Source: Antedon mediterranea (taxonomy: Eukaryota > Echinodermata > Crinoidea > Comatulida > Antedonidae). From it: DNA of 64,000 nucleotides. The notes beneath the pieces were generated by a model. The model was not told where the DNA came from. It was given only the letters and a program-made list of their open reading frames with translations, and did not search any database. The stretch covers positions 14,389,001 through 14,453,000 of the forward strand of contig NC_092673.1 of assembly GCF_964355755.1 (NCBI RefSeq), in the 5' to 3' direction. Below are positions 37,160 through 49,100 of this stretch, piece after piece. How positions within the stretch are numbered: the stretch's first letter is position 1; each line of letters starts with the position of its first letter. Both the position numbers and the translations under genes were made by a program.

Positions 37160-38060
37160 GCTAATGAATTTCAATGTTCTTCTAGCTAGCATCATTTTTC
37201 CTATTTCATGACGATACAATAGGTACAGGAAAACATTATTTGCACCAAATACTTCCAATATATATATAAACATAATTTAGTTTTACGCTATTTTAAGAAA
37301 ATTTGAGTTTTCGTAAAAGGTCACTGACCTCTATAGTTATATAACAACTGTTTAATTAGTTTTTAGAGTAAGAAATACATGTTATACACATTTTTAGTTA
37401 TTTAGATGTTATTGGCAGGCATAAATGTTACCTCTAAACACAAGTTTCATCAAATGCATCGGCAATTATGGAATAAGACATTGCAGTTAATAATTATTTT
37501 TGTTAGGAAAAATTTAAGTTTTTGTAAAAGGTCAATGACCTTTTGACTTCTAGTTACGTATTACTGTTATATTAATTGTTTTTTTTAATGTATATTAGTA
37601 GGATATATATACTATACACATTGGTACTAAAGCTATTTAGATATGATTATAAAACAATGGATTATAGGCATAAACGCTACCCCCTACCACAAAATTGTTT
37701 ACATTACATTTGATCAAGAATCAATTTCAATAAGAATAGTACATCATTACTTTTAAAATTTTTCTAGTTAACATCATGTTTCCTATTTTATATATCGATA
37801 GGTACAGAAAAAACACAGTTTTGATTAAATGCATCCACAATTATGGCATACGATATTACAGTTAATCAATTTTTTTATGGACAAAATGAGTTTTTGTAAA
37901 AGGTCAATAACCGTTTGACCTCTAGTTATATAAATAGGTGTTGTATTTTGTTTTTTTAAATTGCATATTAGAAAGAAATATATATTCTACACATTGATAT
38001 CAAGATTATTGAGATTGGATTATAAAACCACAAATTATGGGCATAAATGTTACCCCCTAC
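37160..38060. repeat. Three diverged tandem copies of an AT-rich unit
   Basis: The block TTTTTGTAAAAGGTCAATGACC recurs near 37309, 37528 and 37890. A GGCATAAATGTTACCCCCTA-type block recurs near 37420, 37669 and 38040. Spacing is irregular (about 220-370 bp), so the units have suffered indels. There is no coding potential. Confidence 0.75.
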
Positions 38061-38084
38061 CCCAAAAATATTTACGGAATCAAT

Positions 38085-40020
38085 CAATCAATTTATTTGG
38101 AAATTGCACCTTTGCATCGGTGGCACACACAGGAAGTGGTGCATCCATATTGAACACAATTAACATAAAATGACGGATACGGATACTTAAGCTAATTTAA
38201 ATTAAAATTAGTACTCTATACTGTAGCAATATTTGTCTGACATGAGTTGATACATTTTAGTTAAATATATTTATATATATATACATAAAGAGGAAGTAGT
38301 AACAAAAATATTTGTTGATGAGGATATTAAAATTATCATGATAGTTAATATTGAAATGGTTTCATATACAGTATAGTAATAACAATTATACATAGTGATA
38401 CAAAATAATATATAAAAAATACATTCACATAAAATCATAAGTTAATACGGAAAAAAAAAAAAAAAAAAACTTAACTATACTACTATACTTAACTAAAAAA
38501 GCCAAAAGAAAACGTTGGTAAGTAAATATATTTAATGTAAGGTATAGCCTGTTAATCATTACTGTATTTGTAGTTATACATTAGTAGTACCAGACTACTA
38601 CAGTTTAGTGATAACAATAATTATTAATACATGATACAAAATAATATATATATAAATACATTCACATTCACAAAAAAAAAAAAAAAAAAAAAAACTTAAG
38701 TATGCTATACTTAACTAAAAAAATTCTTTATTTCGTTACTCTATTTACAGTTATACATTAGTAGTACCAGACTGGTATTTAAATCTTTAACATTTTGGTA
38801 CGTGAAGCCCATGCTTGTTTTATATAGCTTTTGCAAAACATGTCAAATATTTCATTTACTTTATTAACAATTACTGGTTGCGTCCCAGTAGGAAGGCTAG
38901 TGTCACTTCCTAGGGTTAGTTTTAGTTTTAATACTGGGTTACCTAGTAGAAAGTACAACCAGAATGTATATAGATTACTATTATATAGGTTATGCTCAAG
39001 TTTACAATATTCCGTTGAGCGTAGATCATCAAAATATTTGCATTTGAACATAAAATGTATAATGTCTTCTTTATCATTTTTACATATAGGACATGTACCA
39101 TCATTATCTTCTTCCCATATAGATTTCTTAAGGTTAAGTGCAAGTGTATTTGATCTTGCCTTAAATTTAAGACTTGCCCCTAAGAAATCTAATTTATCTA
39201 AAAGATACGGTTCTATATATGGTGTGGATTTAAGTGTGACATAATTCATCAATGAAGTTTTCTTTCTGGCTTGGTCAAAAATTTGGATACCATCAATACT
39301 TTTAATTATACTTTTTGAAATGATTACCCATTGATTGTTAGTATCTGTCGTTAATTTAAACCTGTGGCTCATTCCACACAAGTCTAGAGTATTTTGCATA
39401 TGGTTGTACCATTTCCACTTAAATGTAGACGTATGACCAATGAATAGCATTGCACTAAAAGCCAATTTGGGCCATCGACTCATATCCATCTTTACTAAAC
39501 GATTTAAGAAGTCAATTCGTTGCATGTCTTGAATAGTTGAAATAGACTTCCAACCTAGATCACCGTACAAAGCTTCCTTACAAGTTGTACGTGGTGCTTT
39601 GAGTATTGCCTTTGCCATTTGGGTTTGTAATTTTTCAAGATTTTGAATATCACTTATACCACCACAGACATATGTAGAGCACGCATAGTTAATTGAAGGA
39701 AGACCCAGAGTCTTCCACAACAAATCTCCATAAAACACTCTGTTATAATCATCTTGATCATTAATAATTGACTTTATATACGCTATAATTCTATATCCCT
39801 TCTTAATAACCTCTTCAATATGACAGTGATCGGAAAGAGATCTTGTAATATGGGATCCTAAATATTTGTAACTATTAACTTCTGAAATATAATGATCACT
39901 TAATGGCCATAATCTCTGTTTGTCTGTTCTTTTTCCAGTAATTAAAACATTGGATTTCTCATAGTTGAATTCTAATTTGTAGTCATTACTAAAATCGCTA
40001 TAATAGTTGTTGAGATTACG
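38085..40020 (-). pseudogene. 5'-truncated LINE related to the 12.5-kb element
   Basis: A minus-strand frame from about 40015 to 38779 covers the RT end (EFNYEKSNVLITG, KYLGSHITRSLSDH, VIKKGYRIIAYIKSIIN) and the C-terminal domain with a finger CPICKNDKEDIIHFMFKC. It matches the 922-codon element at 12566-15334 block by block (for example AILKAPRTTCKEALYGDLGW). The 3' UTR has A-tracts at 38450-38470 and 38675-38693 and ends near 38085 with the shared GGTGGCACACACAGG..TGGTGCATCCAT segment. The RT core and endonuclease are lost, so it cannot retrotranspose. Confidence 0.85.
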
Positions 40021-42400
40021 TAAAAAATAATAATGTGTTCCAAAGCTTAAATTTTCGGTGACTTTGATGTCATTCTAAAGTACATTTGGAATGAAAAAAT
40101 CAATGTTTCGTTACTATTGCAATTTGTGGTGGGTTTACCTCTAAATATCACTAGATTGACTGGACTATAGGTGCGTATGAGTAGTCGACTGCACTCTCTA
40201 ATATCTCTACGCATGGATGGCTTTCGATTCGCACGTGAACAAATTCGCCTTATGCGCGCCATGCAAATCGGTGGTGGTATAATAGGCCAGCTAGAGAGAG
40301 AGGAGTAGTCGAGTCACATGGTTTGATGATGGATGATGGATGGTGGTGGTGGCGCGCGCCTAATACGTGAAGAATTAAAGCATGCAGGCATAGATTCGGA
40401 GCTAGAAAGGAGCAATATTTTTTGGGTTTGTTTGATCACGTCACTGGGCTCTCCACCATCAACATGCAGTAAGCAATCCAAGAAAGAATATAGGCTAGGC
40501 CTAGCTACAGTATCACACTCACACAGGCAGTAGAGTAGTATTCTTTACTCCATGAGTAGGCTACTGTCATCCAAACAAACACAGAAAAGTACACACCGAC
40601 AGACTCGCCTCCCAGTGCAGTGTCCACCACCATCGCACCATGTAGTGCTGAAAACAGAAGAATGAAGAAAAAGAGAGGTAGGCCTATGTATGTACATATT
40701 TAACAATTTATGTTGCTTTTTGTTGAGGCTTTTGATAAGGGCGGGAGCCTCTCAGAATAAGTTGACGCGTCGGACCGTCGGCCACGCGCTGCTATTAGTA
40801 TTAACCTGGATGAATAACCATAAACGTCAGCGACGTGCCGGAATTCCATACCAATGGGTTAACCCATTGACCCCTAAGTTTATTTTGCTCCCCTGGGACC
40901 CAAAAAGCATATGTCATATAATTAACCCTAACTTTTTTTCTAAACACAGACATTAAAAAAATTAAAAAACAAAAATAATGCAAAGGACATTTTATTTCCA
41001 AATATGTTATCAAATTTGTGTTACAACTTATTTTGGCGGAGTATGGATTATGCAAATTTTAGAAATATTTTAGGAAAATTATTAAAAATTTGTAATTTAT
41101 CTTTGACTACCAAATGCACAAAAATTAATAAATATTTCATAATAAAACTCATCTCTTCATCAGAACCTATTTCTTCTCTTCAAAATAAGACCAAACTTGA
41201 CCATTATGAAGAAATTAGTAGACTGACTCATCCGACGATGACCATATGGGGCCTAGGCCTATCGGGAGCCGCCCCGAGAGCGTCCTCGCCGCTGTTTGTT
41301 CACCGGGAATGTTAAAAAAAACATCCCGAAAGCGACTTGGAATTCGCGATTCTCGCGCGCACCGGCATCCCTCGGGAGCTTAGTCCGCTGTTTTAGACGT
41401 GTAGCTTGCAGAAAATTTGACGAAAATGCGTCGAAAACTTATGAAATTAAAACAAGTTTGGTATCAAAATGTTTGTCAAAAGTTATGCTTCAATAAACTG
41501 ACCTTTGCGCAGAGTTTGAACAAATATTTCATGCCCATAATGCATCTGACATGTCAGGGTTCATATTACAATCAAAGGTAAACAATATGGCGCGGCCCTC
41601 GTGAGGACATCTTCACGACTTTTCTCCGGTAGAAAAATCACAATTTTACATGGAAATATGACGATTTAGACACTGTAACTGATACATAATCTTTATTTGT
41701 TATACATTTATTGTATACAAGCTTCAAAATAGTGATTATTAGAAATAAAGATGGATTTTAGACGATTTTACGTTGTATGTTTAGGCCTATTTTCATTCAA
41801 CGCGCCTGTCGCGTTTCGAACAGCGTGCTTCGAAAAACGGTTATATTTTCGAATTTTATTTTCAAACTAACTTCAACAATTGTTTTTATATATTTAGAAG
41901 CATATTTTTTTAAAAAAAGTTGTGAGTATTTTGTATAATTTGTTGTTACGATTCATGCACAGCAAACTGCGCATGTAAATTCGATTTACTTTTTTGTTGT
42001 TGATAATTTGTTTACAATGACCTTGACTTTTAACCTTTTGAGCGCTTTAAGCGCTTATCGTGGTGAATCGGTTAAGACAGCCATAGAATTGTTCTTTGTT
42101 GGTTATTAACGACTGATGGTAGTGTTTCACGCGGAGATCATGATATGTTTATTCACGTTGATCTGAACAAAACAACAACATTTTGTTAAGGCTTTTTACT
42201 AACTAGCAATATTTCATGAAAAATTTAAAGGCATTGAATTCACTTTATTTTAGCATAGTAAGAAAGGGTAGGATTATAGCTTTTATTTGCCACCTCCCTT
42301 AGTCAATTTGGACATTGGGTTCCAGAGTTATCGCAATTTGAAAATTTGAAAAATCATGATTTTTCGTTAATCTTATATATGAGGAATCTGGGGTAGCACT
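40021..42400. other. Unassigned stretch, locally CpG-rich
   Basis: 40150-40680 and 41230-41420 are relatively rich in CpG and GC, as at promoters of AT-rich genomes, but no downstream exons could be recognised. A short ATG frame at 40663 runs into a GAG|GTAGGC donor-like site, which could be a first exon; this is speculative. A perfect 18-bp palindrome (CAATGGGTTAACCCATTG) sits at 40852-40869. The open frame at 41004-41315 matches no family I know. Confidence 0.3.
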
Positions 42401-43790
42401 AACATTTCATTTTGTTTAGCCATTTGGCGAAAGTCAAAATATTTTTTTTAGTCAAATCAGTTTATCTATAGCCAAAATGGCTAAAGTCAAATTTTTTTAT
42501 TTAGCCAAATGAATCGGTTTTTAGCCAAAATTTAAAATTGTTGAAATATAATGGTAAAAACATTTTAATCAATTTATCTATGTCAACAGGTCTATACACT
42601 GTTCCCTGAACATTTTTGTAAGGTATTGAGATAAAGAACCATGCCTAAATCACTCTGTATGATTAAAAAAAAAAAAATTCTTTTTGTATTTTTTTTACAT
42701 GATCAAAACAAATTGTTCAAATTGTTTTTAATCATACAGCATTCATACAGTTATCAATTTAATAAGAAACATTTTAAATTTTTCTGAAATCCCCTGAACG
42801 CTATGTTACTTTTGTTTTTACGCTTGGCTGGTCATTTGTGTGTGACGGTTTCCATCGCGTACCAGGCGAAAATCGTGTCCTAGACTTCACGGTCACTCAG
42901 CATCACCGCCGCGCAGCGGGTTAATGTTTTTAAATTGGGTATGCTCAAGAGGTGCGAAAGTGCAGAACCGCCGGCCTAGGCCTACAAAATCATGTACAAC
43001 AACGGTATATCAAGGCTGCGCCGAAGCGTTTCTGGCATGCAGGGTGAGAAATTTATCCCGATTATTTATTTACACACAACACAACACAGAAGCCGGTGGC
43101 CGACACCCCGCTCAGATGCACGTGTGTGTTTAGCTAAATCCCCGTTAGACTCTACCATTTCCCGCATGTTGTTTTGTTTACACTGACGCACGAGGGAAGT
43201 TTATTACGGGTAAAATATGAAACTACATTAAATTGAAAGACTCTAAAATGCATAACGCATACATTTTTGATTTCGATAAGATTAAATTCATCGAAGATAC
43301 TATAATGTTTCTTTTTAATCTGAAAAGTACACCCCTATCGAAAAATAGACAATCCCGGTAATTAGCCGACCGTTGGCTACGTAGTCGTTTGTGCAGCGCA
43401 CAACACGCGATAGTTTGGGTAGACTTCATCATCCATGTGTCGTGTAACGTCTGTCTCTCTGTGCAGTCTACCTCTGCTATCTCCATCTTTTTGAAATAAC
43501 AAAGAGACGCCTGGTACAACAAAACAAGTTGACAAAAAATGGAGCTTGAAGTAAACAACGTGATAACGAACAAAATAAATGCTTGGAGATCGACAAATGG
43601 ACCTTTTAGTTGGACTTTATGCTTTCGCCAAAATGATTATTTAATTATCTATTTTATCATATGTCATCGCCAAAATGGCTAAAGTAGCCGTTTTATTTTT
43701 CGCCAATCTGGAAACGTTTTCGCCCATGGCGACTTGGCGATCGGCCATTGCGAGCCTAGGGAATATTGGTCAAAACAGATGTATATACAG
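42401..43790. other. Unassigned stretch with repeated GCCAAAATGGC motifs
   Basis: AGCCAAAATGGCTAAAG-like words recur at 42415-42540 and, as CGCCAAAATGGCTAAAG, at 43668-43684 near the other edge. This suggests a repeat-bounded element, but no clean termini were found. A 116-codon frame (43573 to 43223, minus) has no recognisable motif. Confidence 0.35.
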
Positions 43791-43954
43791 GTAGTTATCA
43801 AGCTAATTAAATATTCATAAAAAGGTAAACAACTTTAAACAAATGTAAAATCTATATGAAACATAGTTTCTTCATGTTTTTTCACCTATAGGTACCTCAA
43901 GTCTCAACGACCCCATTTTGGCAAAATTTTTATTATATTCGACATTGCGAATAT

Positions 43955-43990
43955 GTTACCATGACAACCAGAATTTGTGTAAACAAGAAA
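43955..43990 (+). promoter_or_regulatory. RFX X-box-like palindrome followed by forkhead-type site
   Basis: GTTACCATGACAAC (one mismatch from a palindromic X-box) is followed 11 bp later by GTAAACAAG. The same pair with the same spacing occurs at 57506 and 57613. It lies about 60 bp left of the TTAA-bounded terminus at 44021. Confidence 0.6.
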
Positions 43991-44016
43991 ATAAACAAAT
44001 GGATTTAACTCAATGT

Positions 44017-44350
44017 TTAAAGTTGTATTGTCCCTTTGAACACAAAAAATGAAGGTCAAAATATTCTAAATATAAATTGGCCATATCAAAGTAATATTAA
44101 AGTTATTCACTTTAAGTTAAAAATTCGAGCCAAAAACAACAAGTTTACGTAATTAACAGGTAAATTAGTTTGATTAAATTTCGTCTGGAAAATCATTCCG
44201 AGCGAAAGTAAACAAAGATTTCAAACCACGAGTATGAATTATGCATGATATGCTAATTAAGATTGTTTACAACTTGTCACGACGGTTGAGGAGATGTTTT
44301 GACACATATCGCACGAGAGAGGAAGTTTTATGATTATGCATATTATAGCC
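44017..44350 (+). repeat. TTAA-bounded terminus related to the 11-kb element
   Basis: TTAA followed by AGTTGTATTGTCCCTTTG matches the first 18 bases of both ends of the element at 45980-57227. The next 300 bp are collinear with the reverse complement of the right end: ATGAATTATGCAT at about +214 here against about +236 there, and a GAGAGAGG/GAGAGAGAC block at about +290 against about +320. It is therefore either the true left end of a longer element or the end of an older relative. Confidence 0.6.
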
Positions 44351-45251
44351 AAACTGTACGTAACGCGCGCCGCCGGCGCGGCCGGCAGTGTATGCCTGGG
44401 CCTAGTTGCGGAACGAATTTTGTTTTAATGTATTCAAGAAACCCATGGATTTATCGGTAAATATATTACTATTTTTTACTTAGTTTCTCTCAAATAAAAT
44501 GTATACTTGTGGCCTAGTTTAGATACTCTAGGCTACTACTAAGCCTAGCTCTAAGCTGTAACTTGCACAGTACCTACCTAGGATAGGCCTAGCCTTCTAC
44601 TCTAGCCTAGGCCTAGGCTACTCTAGGTAGTTAGGTCTACCTTTCAGGTTCACGTTGTCTTTTTATTAATATTAGGCCTATGCTTTAGACTCATTTTTAA
44701 GTATTCGTTGGCTACCCGTATTAATTTTTGCCAGGTCCGATCGGTTCATCATTACTAATTATCGAGTATACTAGCTAGTAAAATGTGCCCAAGTTAGCCC
44801 ACTGTACTGGCAACTGATTCGTCATTTTGACGAGAGATGCCAGTTCTATTTTTAAAGACTAGCCTATTACTAGTAGTAGTAGCCTAACTATTGAATTGTA
44901 CTGTATATAAAAAGAAATACACTAATCATATCCATGGGATTTTTTAATTAGAAATATGTTACTAATAATTAATACTATAATTTCCATATACAATATATAT
45001 AAAAATCTATAGGATCTGTGGTTATTTACTATTTTTGTGACAATACTTTTAGAAATATTCGCAACTAATTAGCTTCACTGTTAATATGTTACTTGTCAAT
45101 GGACCAGTAATACATAAAGGTAAAAAGATATTGTGAAACCTGGTTCAACATTTGAAATTCTGGTGGCAAATGGCAAAGATTCCTCACGATAAATATTTCA
45201 TATTTCCATATTTAGCAGTAAACAATTTATAACAATTTTATTTTACTTTAG

Positions 45252-45979
45252 GTTAAAATTAATGCATTGACAGAGGTAGAGGCTAAAGACCTACTAACTA
45301 AAGGAAGCAGCAGAGAAAAAGTACTAGAGGGAGGTCATCATCCTGTACCACCAGCAACTACACCAAGTTGGTGTGTTTGCAACAACTGCTGGCAAATTCA
45401 AACTGAAAATGAAAGAGTGTGCTGTGGCTATACACACGAAAACACAACAAATTTCAGGTAATTGCACGTGTGAAACATTACAGTATATTAATTTAACATA
45501 CTTATTGATAAAATGCATTACAATGATAAAGTGTCGATATAGTGTATCTAAAAAAACACAAAAATAATTGTCTTTTTGTCAAACTAATTTTAAAAGTTCT
45601 GCTTTATTTTTAATAAGTACTGTTGTTAAAATACAGACCTGTTACCAGCTTATATTATTTTGAAAAATAGTGCATAACATAAACTAAACAAAAAATACTA
45701 AATAAACATTTTTTTTTTCATTTTAGGACTTTTAGTTGCTCATTCTAAATGAAGCAATGTTGCAATTGGCACGAGCCTATCATCAAGATATATTAGCAGC
45801 GCCTATGGACAACAAATGGAATAGGGGTCATAAACATACAGCCTACCGGCAGTATGTTTTGTGACCACATGGTCGTCTCGGTATTGGCATCAGAATATAA
45901 TACCCAGTTGTGTATGGGCAGTACGGGACAAATACCCCGATGCATTTGGCCAGTATGTTGGTTTTCAACCAGGACGAAT
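45252..45979 (+). pseudogene. P2X7 receptor C-terminal-domain-like gene fragment
   Basis: Exon 45252-45457 sits between an AG acceptor and a GT donor and encodes a Pro-rich lead followed by PSWCVCNNCWQIQ and VCCG, the Cys-rich start of the P2X7 cytoplasmic ballast domain. The second exon (from about 45740) continues with LARAYHQDI, KHTAYRQYVL, a premature TGA at 45864, PHGRLGIGI, then after a frameshift an IPSCV-type and GQYVGFQPG block ending exactly at TTAA (45980-45983). This domain is found alone in many invertebrate proteins, so no ion channel is implied. The stop and frameshift make this copy a pseudogene. Confidence 0.65.
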
Positions 45980-46159
45980 TTAAAGCTGTATTGTCCCTTT
46001 GTACAATTCCCACAAATAGATTTCCAAATTTAATTGCTCATTTTAGTACCAAAACAGAAAAAAATAAATCATTTTTAACTGAATACATTAAAAACTTAAC
46101 AGGAATTGCCCAGTACTGTTTGCACGAATAGAAAGGTAATTGATACATCATAGTTTTGT

Positions 46160-49100
46160 TTAAAATCTTAACAATTTCTCTTCAACTAGTTGATGAGTTG
46201 GTGGTGCTGGTACTGAAGCAATGTTTCTGCTGAGCCTTCTTGGGTCATCTTCTCCTAAGCCTGTTACTGTTTTCAGGCTAGTTTCATCAAGTAGTCTTCT
46301 GTATACAACCATTTCCACCAATTTCTGGATGTAGCTGTAATCCTTTTCTTCTTTAACAGGCACCACTGTCCACCTCTTACTTTTTTTGTTAAATAAGCGT
46401 TGATATCTACACAACAGAAAATAATTGTTTATAATTTTTGACAGCAATTTGGAATATTTTGATTAGATTGCAATTCGGGAAAACCGATTTTAAAATTAAT
46501 TGTCAAATTTCTTTTGCCCATATACCTGTAGCTAGTTCCATGGTAACTCCGTTGTACATGGCATAAAGATACAATTGATTTAAGAATAGACTTGTCGGTT
46601 TCATATGTAGTACGGTATTTAGTAATTAATATAGCCAATTAATATTCAACTGTAAAAAACTATGGAATGTACCTTGTGGTCCCATCTTTATTTTTCTTGA
46701 TCTCTCGTTGATGGTTTGCTGTGTAATCCAATGCTGCCAGAAGATTCCTTACTTTGTACATTGGTGGACTGTAATGGAATCTTTTGGCCGCATACATCAA
46801 AATACATTGGTGGAAATTTTCCAGTTCAGCAGTTCCACTAAAAATACACAATATGTATATATAAATAGCTAAGTCAATACTGTTGTCAAATGCAATAAAA
46901 TATGCAAGTTTTAAAGTAATACTAATAAATGTGTTTATTATGTGTATATTGTTCTGTTGAAATGTATATTTATTGTTTAGAGCACCTGTTTTTTTTTTTT
47001 TTAGCTTTAATCAATACTACAGAATATGCACAGAAATGCTTGTATAGTATAAACCATTCCTCTATTTTTAATCAATTTGCTCACCGAAAATTAAGCCAAT
47101 ATGGGATTTTCTTTAGGAATCTGTTGTTTAGGACGATCTTTCGTAGTGCATCGTGCGCTGGATGACCCTTTGTCATCCATCCCTTTTGTCTCTCGCTCTC
47201 AAGAGGTCCATGACTACAGGAGGCTGTACCAACATCACTATATGATAAAGCCCACTGGTGTTCATCCACCACATGGTGAAGAATTCCACACCATATTCCC
47301 TATCATTGAACAAGAAAATCAGTAAAATACATATCTCAAATACAGATTTCTTTTTTTAAATATGGAAAAAATGGATACAATATCAGATACACACAGAGGT
47401 AATATGACAATGTCAGTATCTGAAGATAGCTGTGAGCCTTTAAAATTTATGAACATAGTAAAACCAGAATAAAGAAATTAATTCCACAATAAAGAAGATC
47501 TTGTGCTTAAGTTTATGTTCAAGAACAATATAACTTGTCTTTGAGAGTGTATATACAGTATGTGCACCATTAAATTAAAACATGTACATACAAGAAATTC
47601 ATCATATGTCTTTGAAGTCTCGCAGGTATGCCAGAAATGGTTTACAATATCTTTGCTCCAACTTAATAAGACTTTGCAGTCTTTCTTCTGACCAGCCTGT
47701 TAAATTGTATAAAAAATACCAATGAAACAAAAGATTAGTATTAATTTGTATAATAAATATCCTATTTTACATATTATGAAATTAGGGTATAACTATAATA
47801 AAATAATTTACATTGTCTGCAAATTACCAAAAAACTTACTGCAACCAATGCTTTTGCTAGATTCTTGGCAGCATGCCAAATATCGTGTGAGTGTTTGATG
47901 TCTGGATATTCGTTTTCTAGAGTGATGAAGAAAAACAAATATAAAAATAAACCATATTTTACAGAATAAAAACATGTTAATCAAAAATTTATTTTAGATT
48001 TTGGTGATCATCTAGAATTACGATGTAAAAATAAAACATACTCATCAATGCGCCAATCTGTAAGTGTGCATCGGTTACACATTCAACGACATTCACATTT
48101 TGTTGTTTGAGAAATGAAACACTCTTCTGAAATCCTACTTTTTCCATTAAAGTACTTTTGCCCTCTGTCTCCCGCTTATCAATTGTTATAATTGACAAAA
48201 TACTTTTGTCAGCATTGTCCATCATAGTATATGTGCAAAATTGGGCAGAGTGTCCTGGACTGTCCATCCTTCCATCTCCTATGAAAAAAAAATATTTACA
48301 GTAATAACGTTCTTGTACTGTACAGTACCGGACAGAATTATTGCAGATTTTGAACGCATTCAACGCATTGTTAAAGTGTTGACAACGCGTTGAAACTGCG
48401 TTGTCCGTTGGCGTTGAAAGTGTTGAGTTCGTTGAACTGTTTATTCAACCAACACAATGTGTTGCGTTGAGTTTGCGTTGAAATAACGAACAATCGGATT
48501 CGTATGGTATTTACAGATTGCCAGTGTGTATTAGTAGTAGTAGTAATAGTATAAAATACAGTATTACAAATATTTAAGAAAACAAACATAATGTGTATTT
48601 TTCCGCGGAAACCTAGCTTAATATATTACACTAGGCTAGGCCTACTACTAACGAGTAGGCCCCGTGTGTATATGAGCCGCGTCTGCCATCGCAGTTAAAA
48701 GTAGTGGTCATGTCCTCAATTACTGTGTGCCTATATTAACTGGAGTATTAAATACCAAAGTTAAGGCGGCGGTGAATCTTGGAGGCTAGGTCACATCGTA
48801 ATTAATTATTTCCAAAACTAAAAACTTCGCAGTACTGTACTACATTTTTCTCGATTATTTATAAAAACAACGTAGCCTACACTCGCCGCCATGGAAGGCA
48901 ACAATACACCACCAACATAACGATCCAGCATGGTCGTCGTCTTTTTCACGCATGCTTTTCGTGACGTGAGGGACGAACTGATCGAAAGGTGAAGAGTTCA
49001 TTCATTATGAAATAACGCGTAATTAAAAGGGAAAAAATCGTTTAGTTTTATTATTATCCATAAATATATCATTATCATGTATTATATTATAAATTAATTA

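Noticed and set aside
40663-40680. Possible first exon with a donor site
   Set aside because: Only a few codons and no downstream exon could be recognised; not enough to call a gene.
43223-43573. 116-codon minus-strand open frame
   Set aside because: No recognised motif, no splice or homology support, and it lies in repeat-like DNA; a chance frame is likely.
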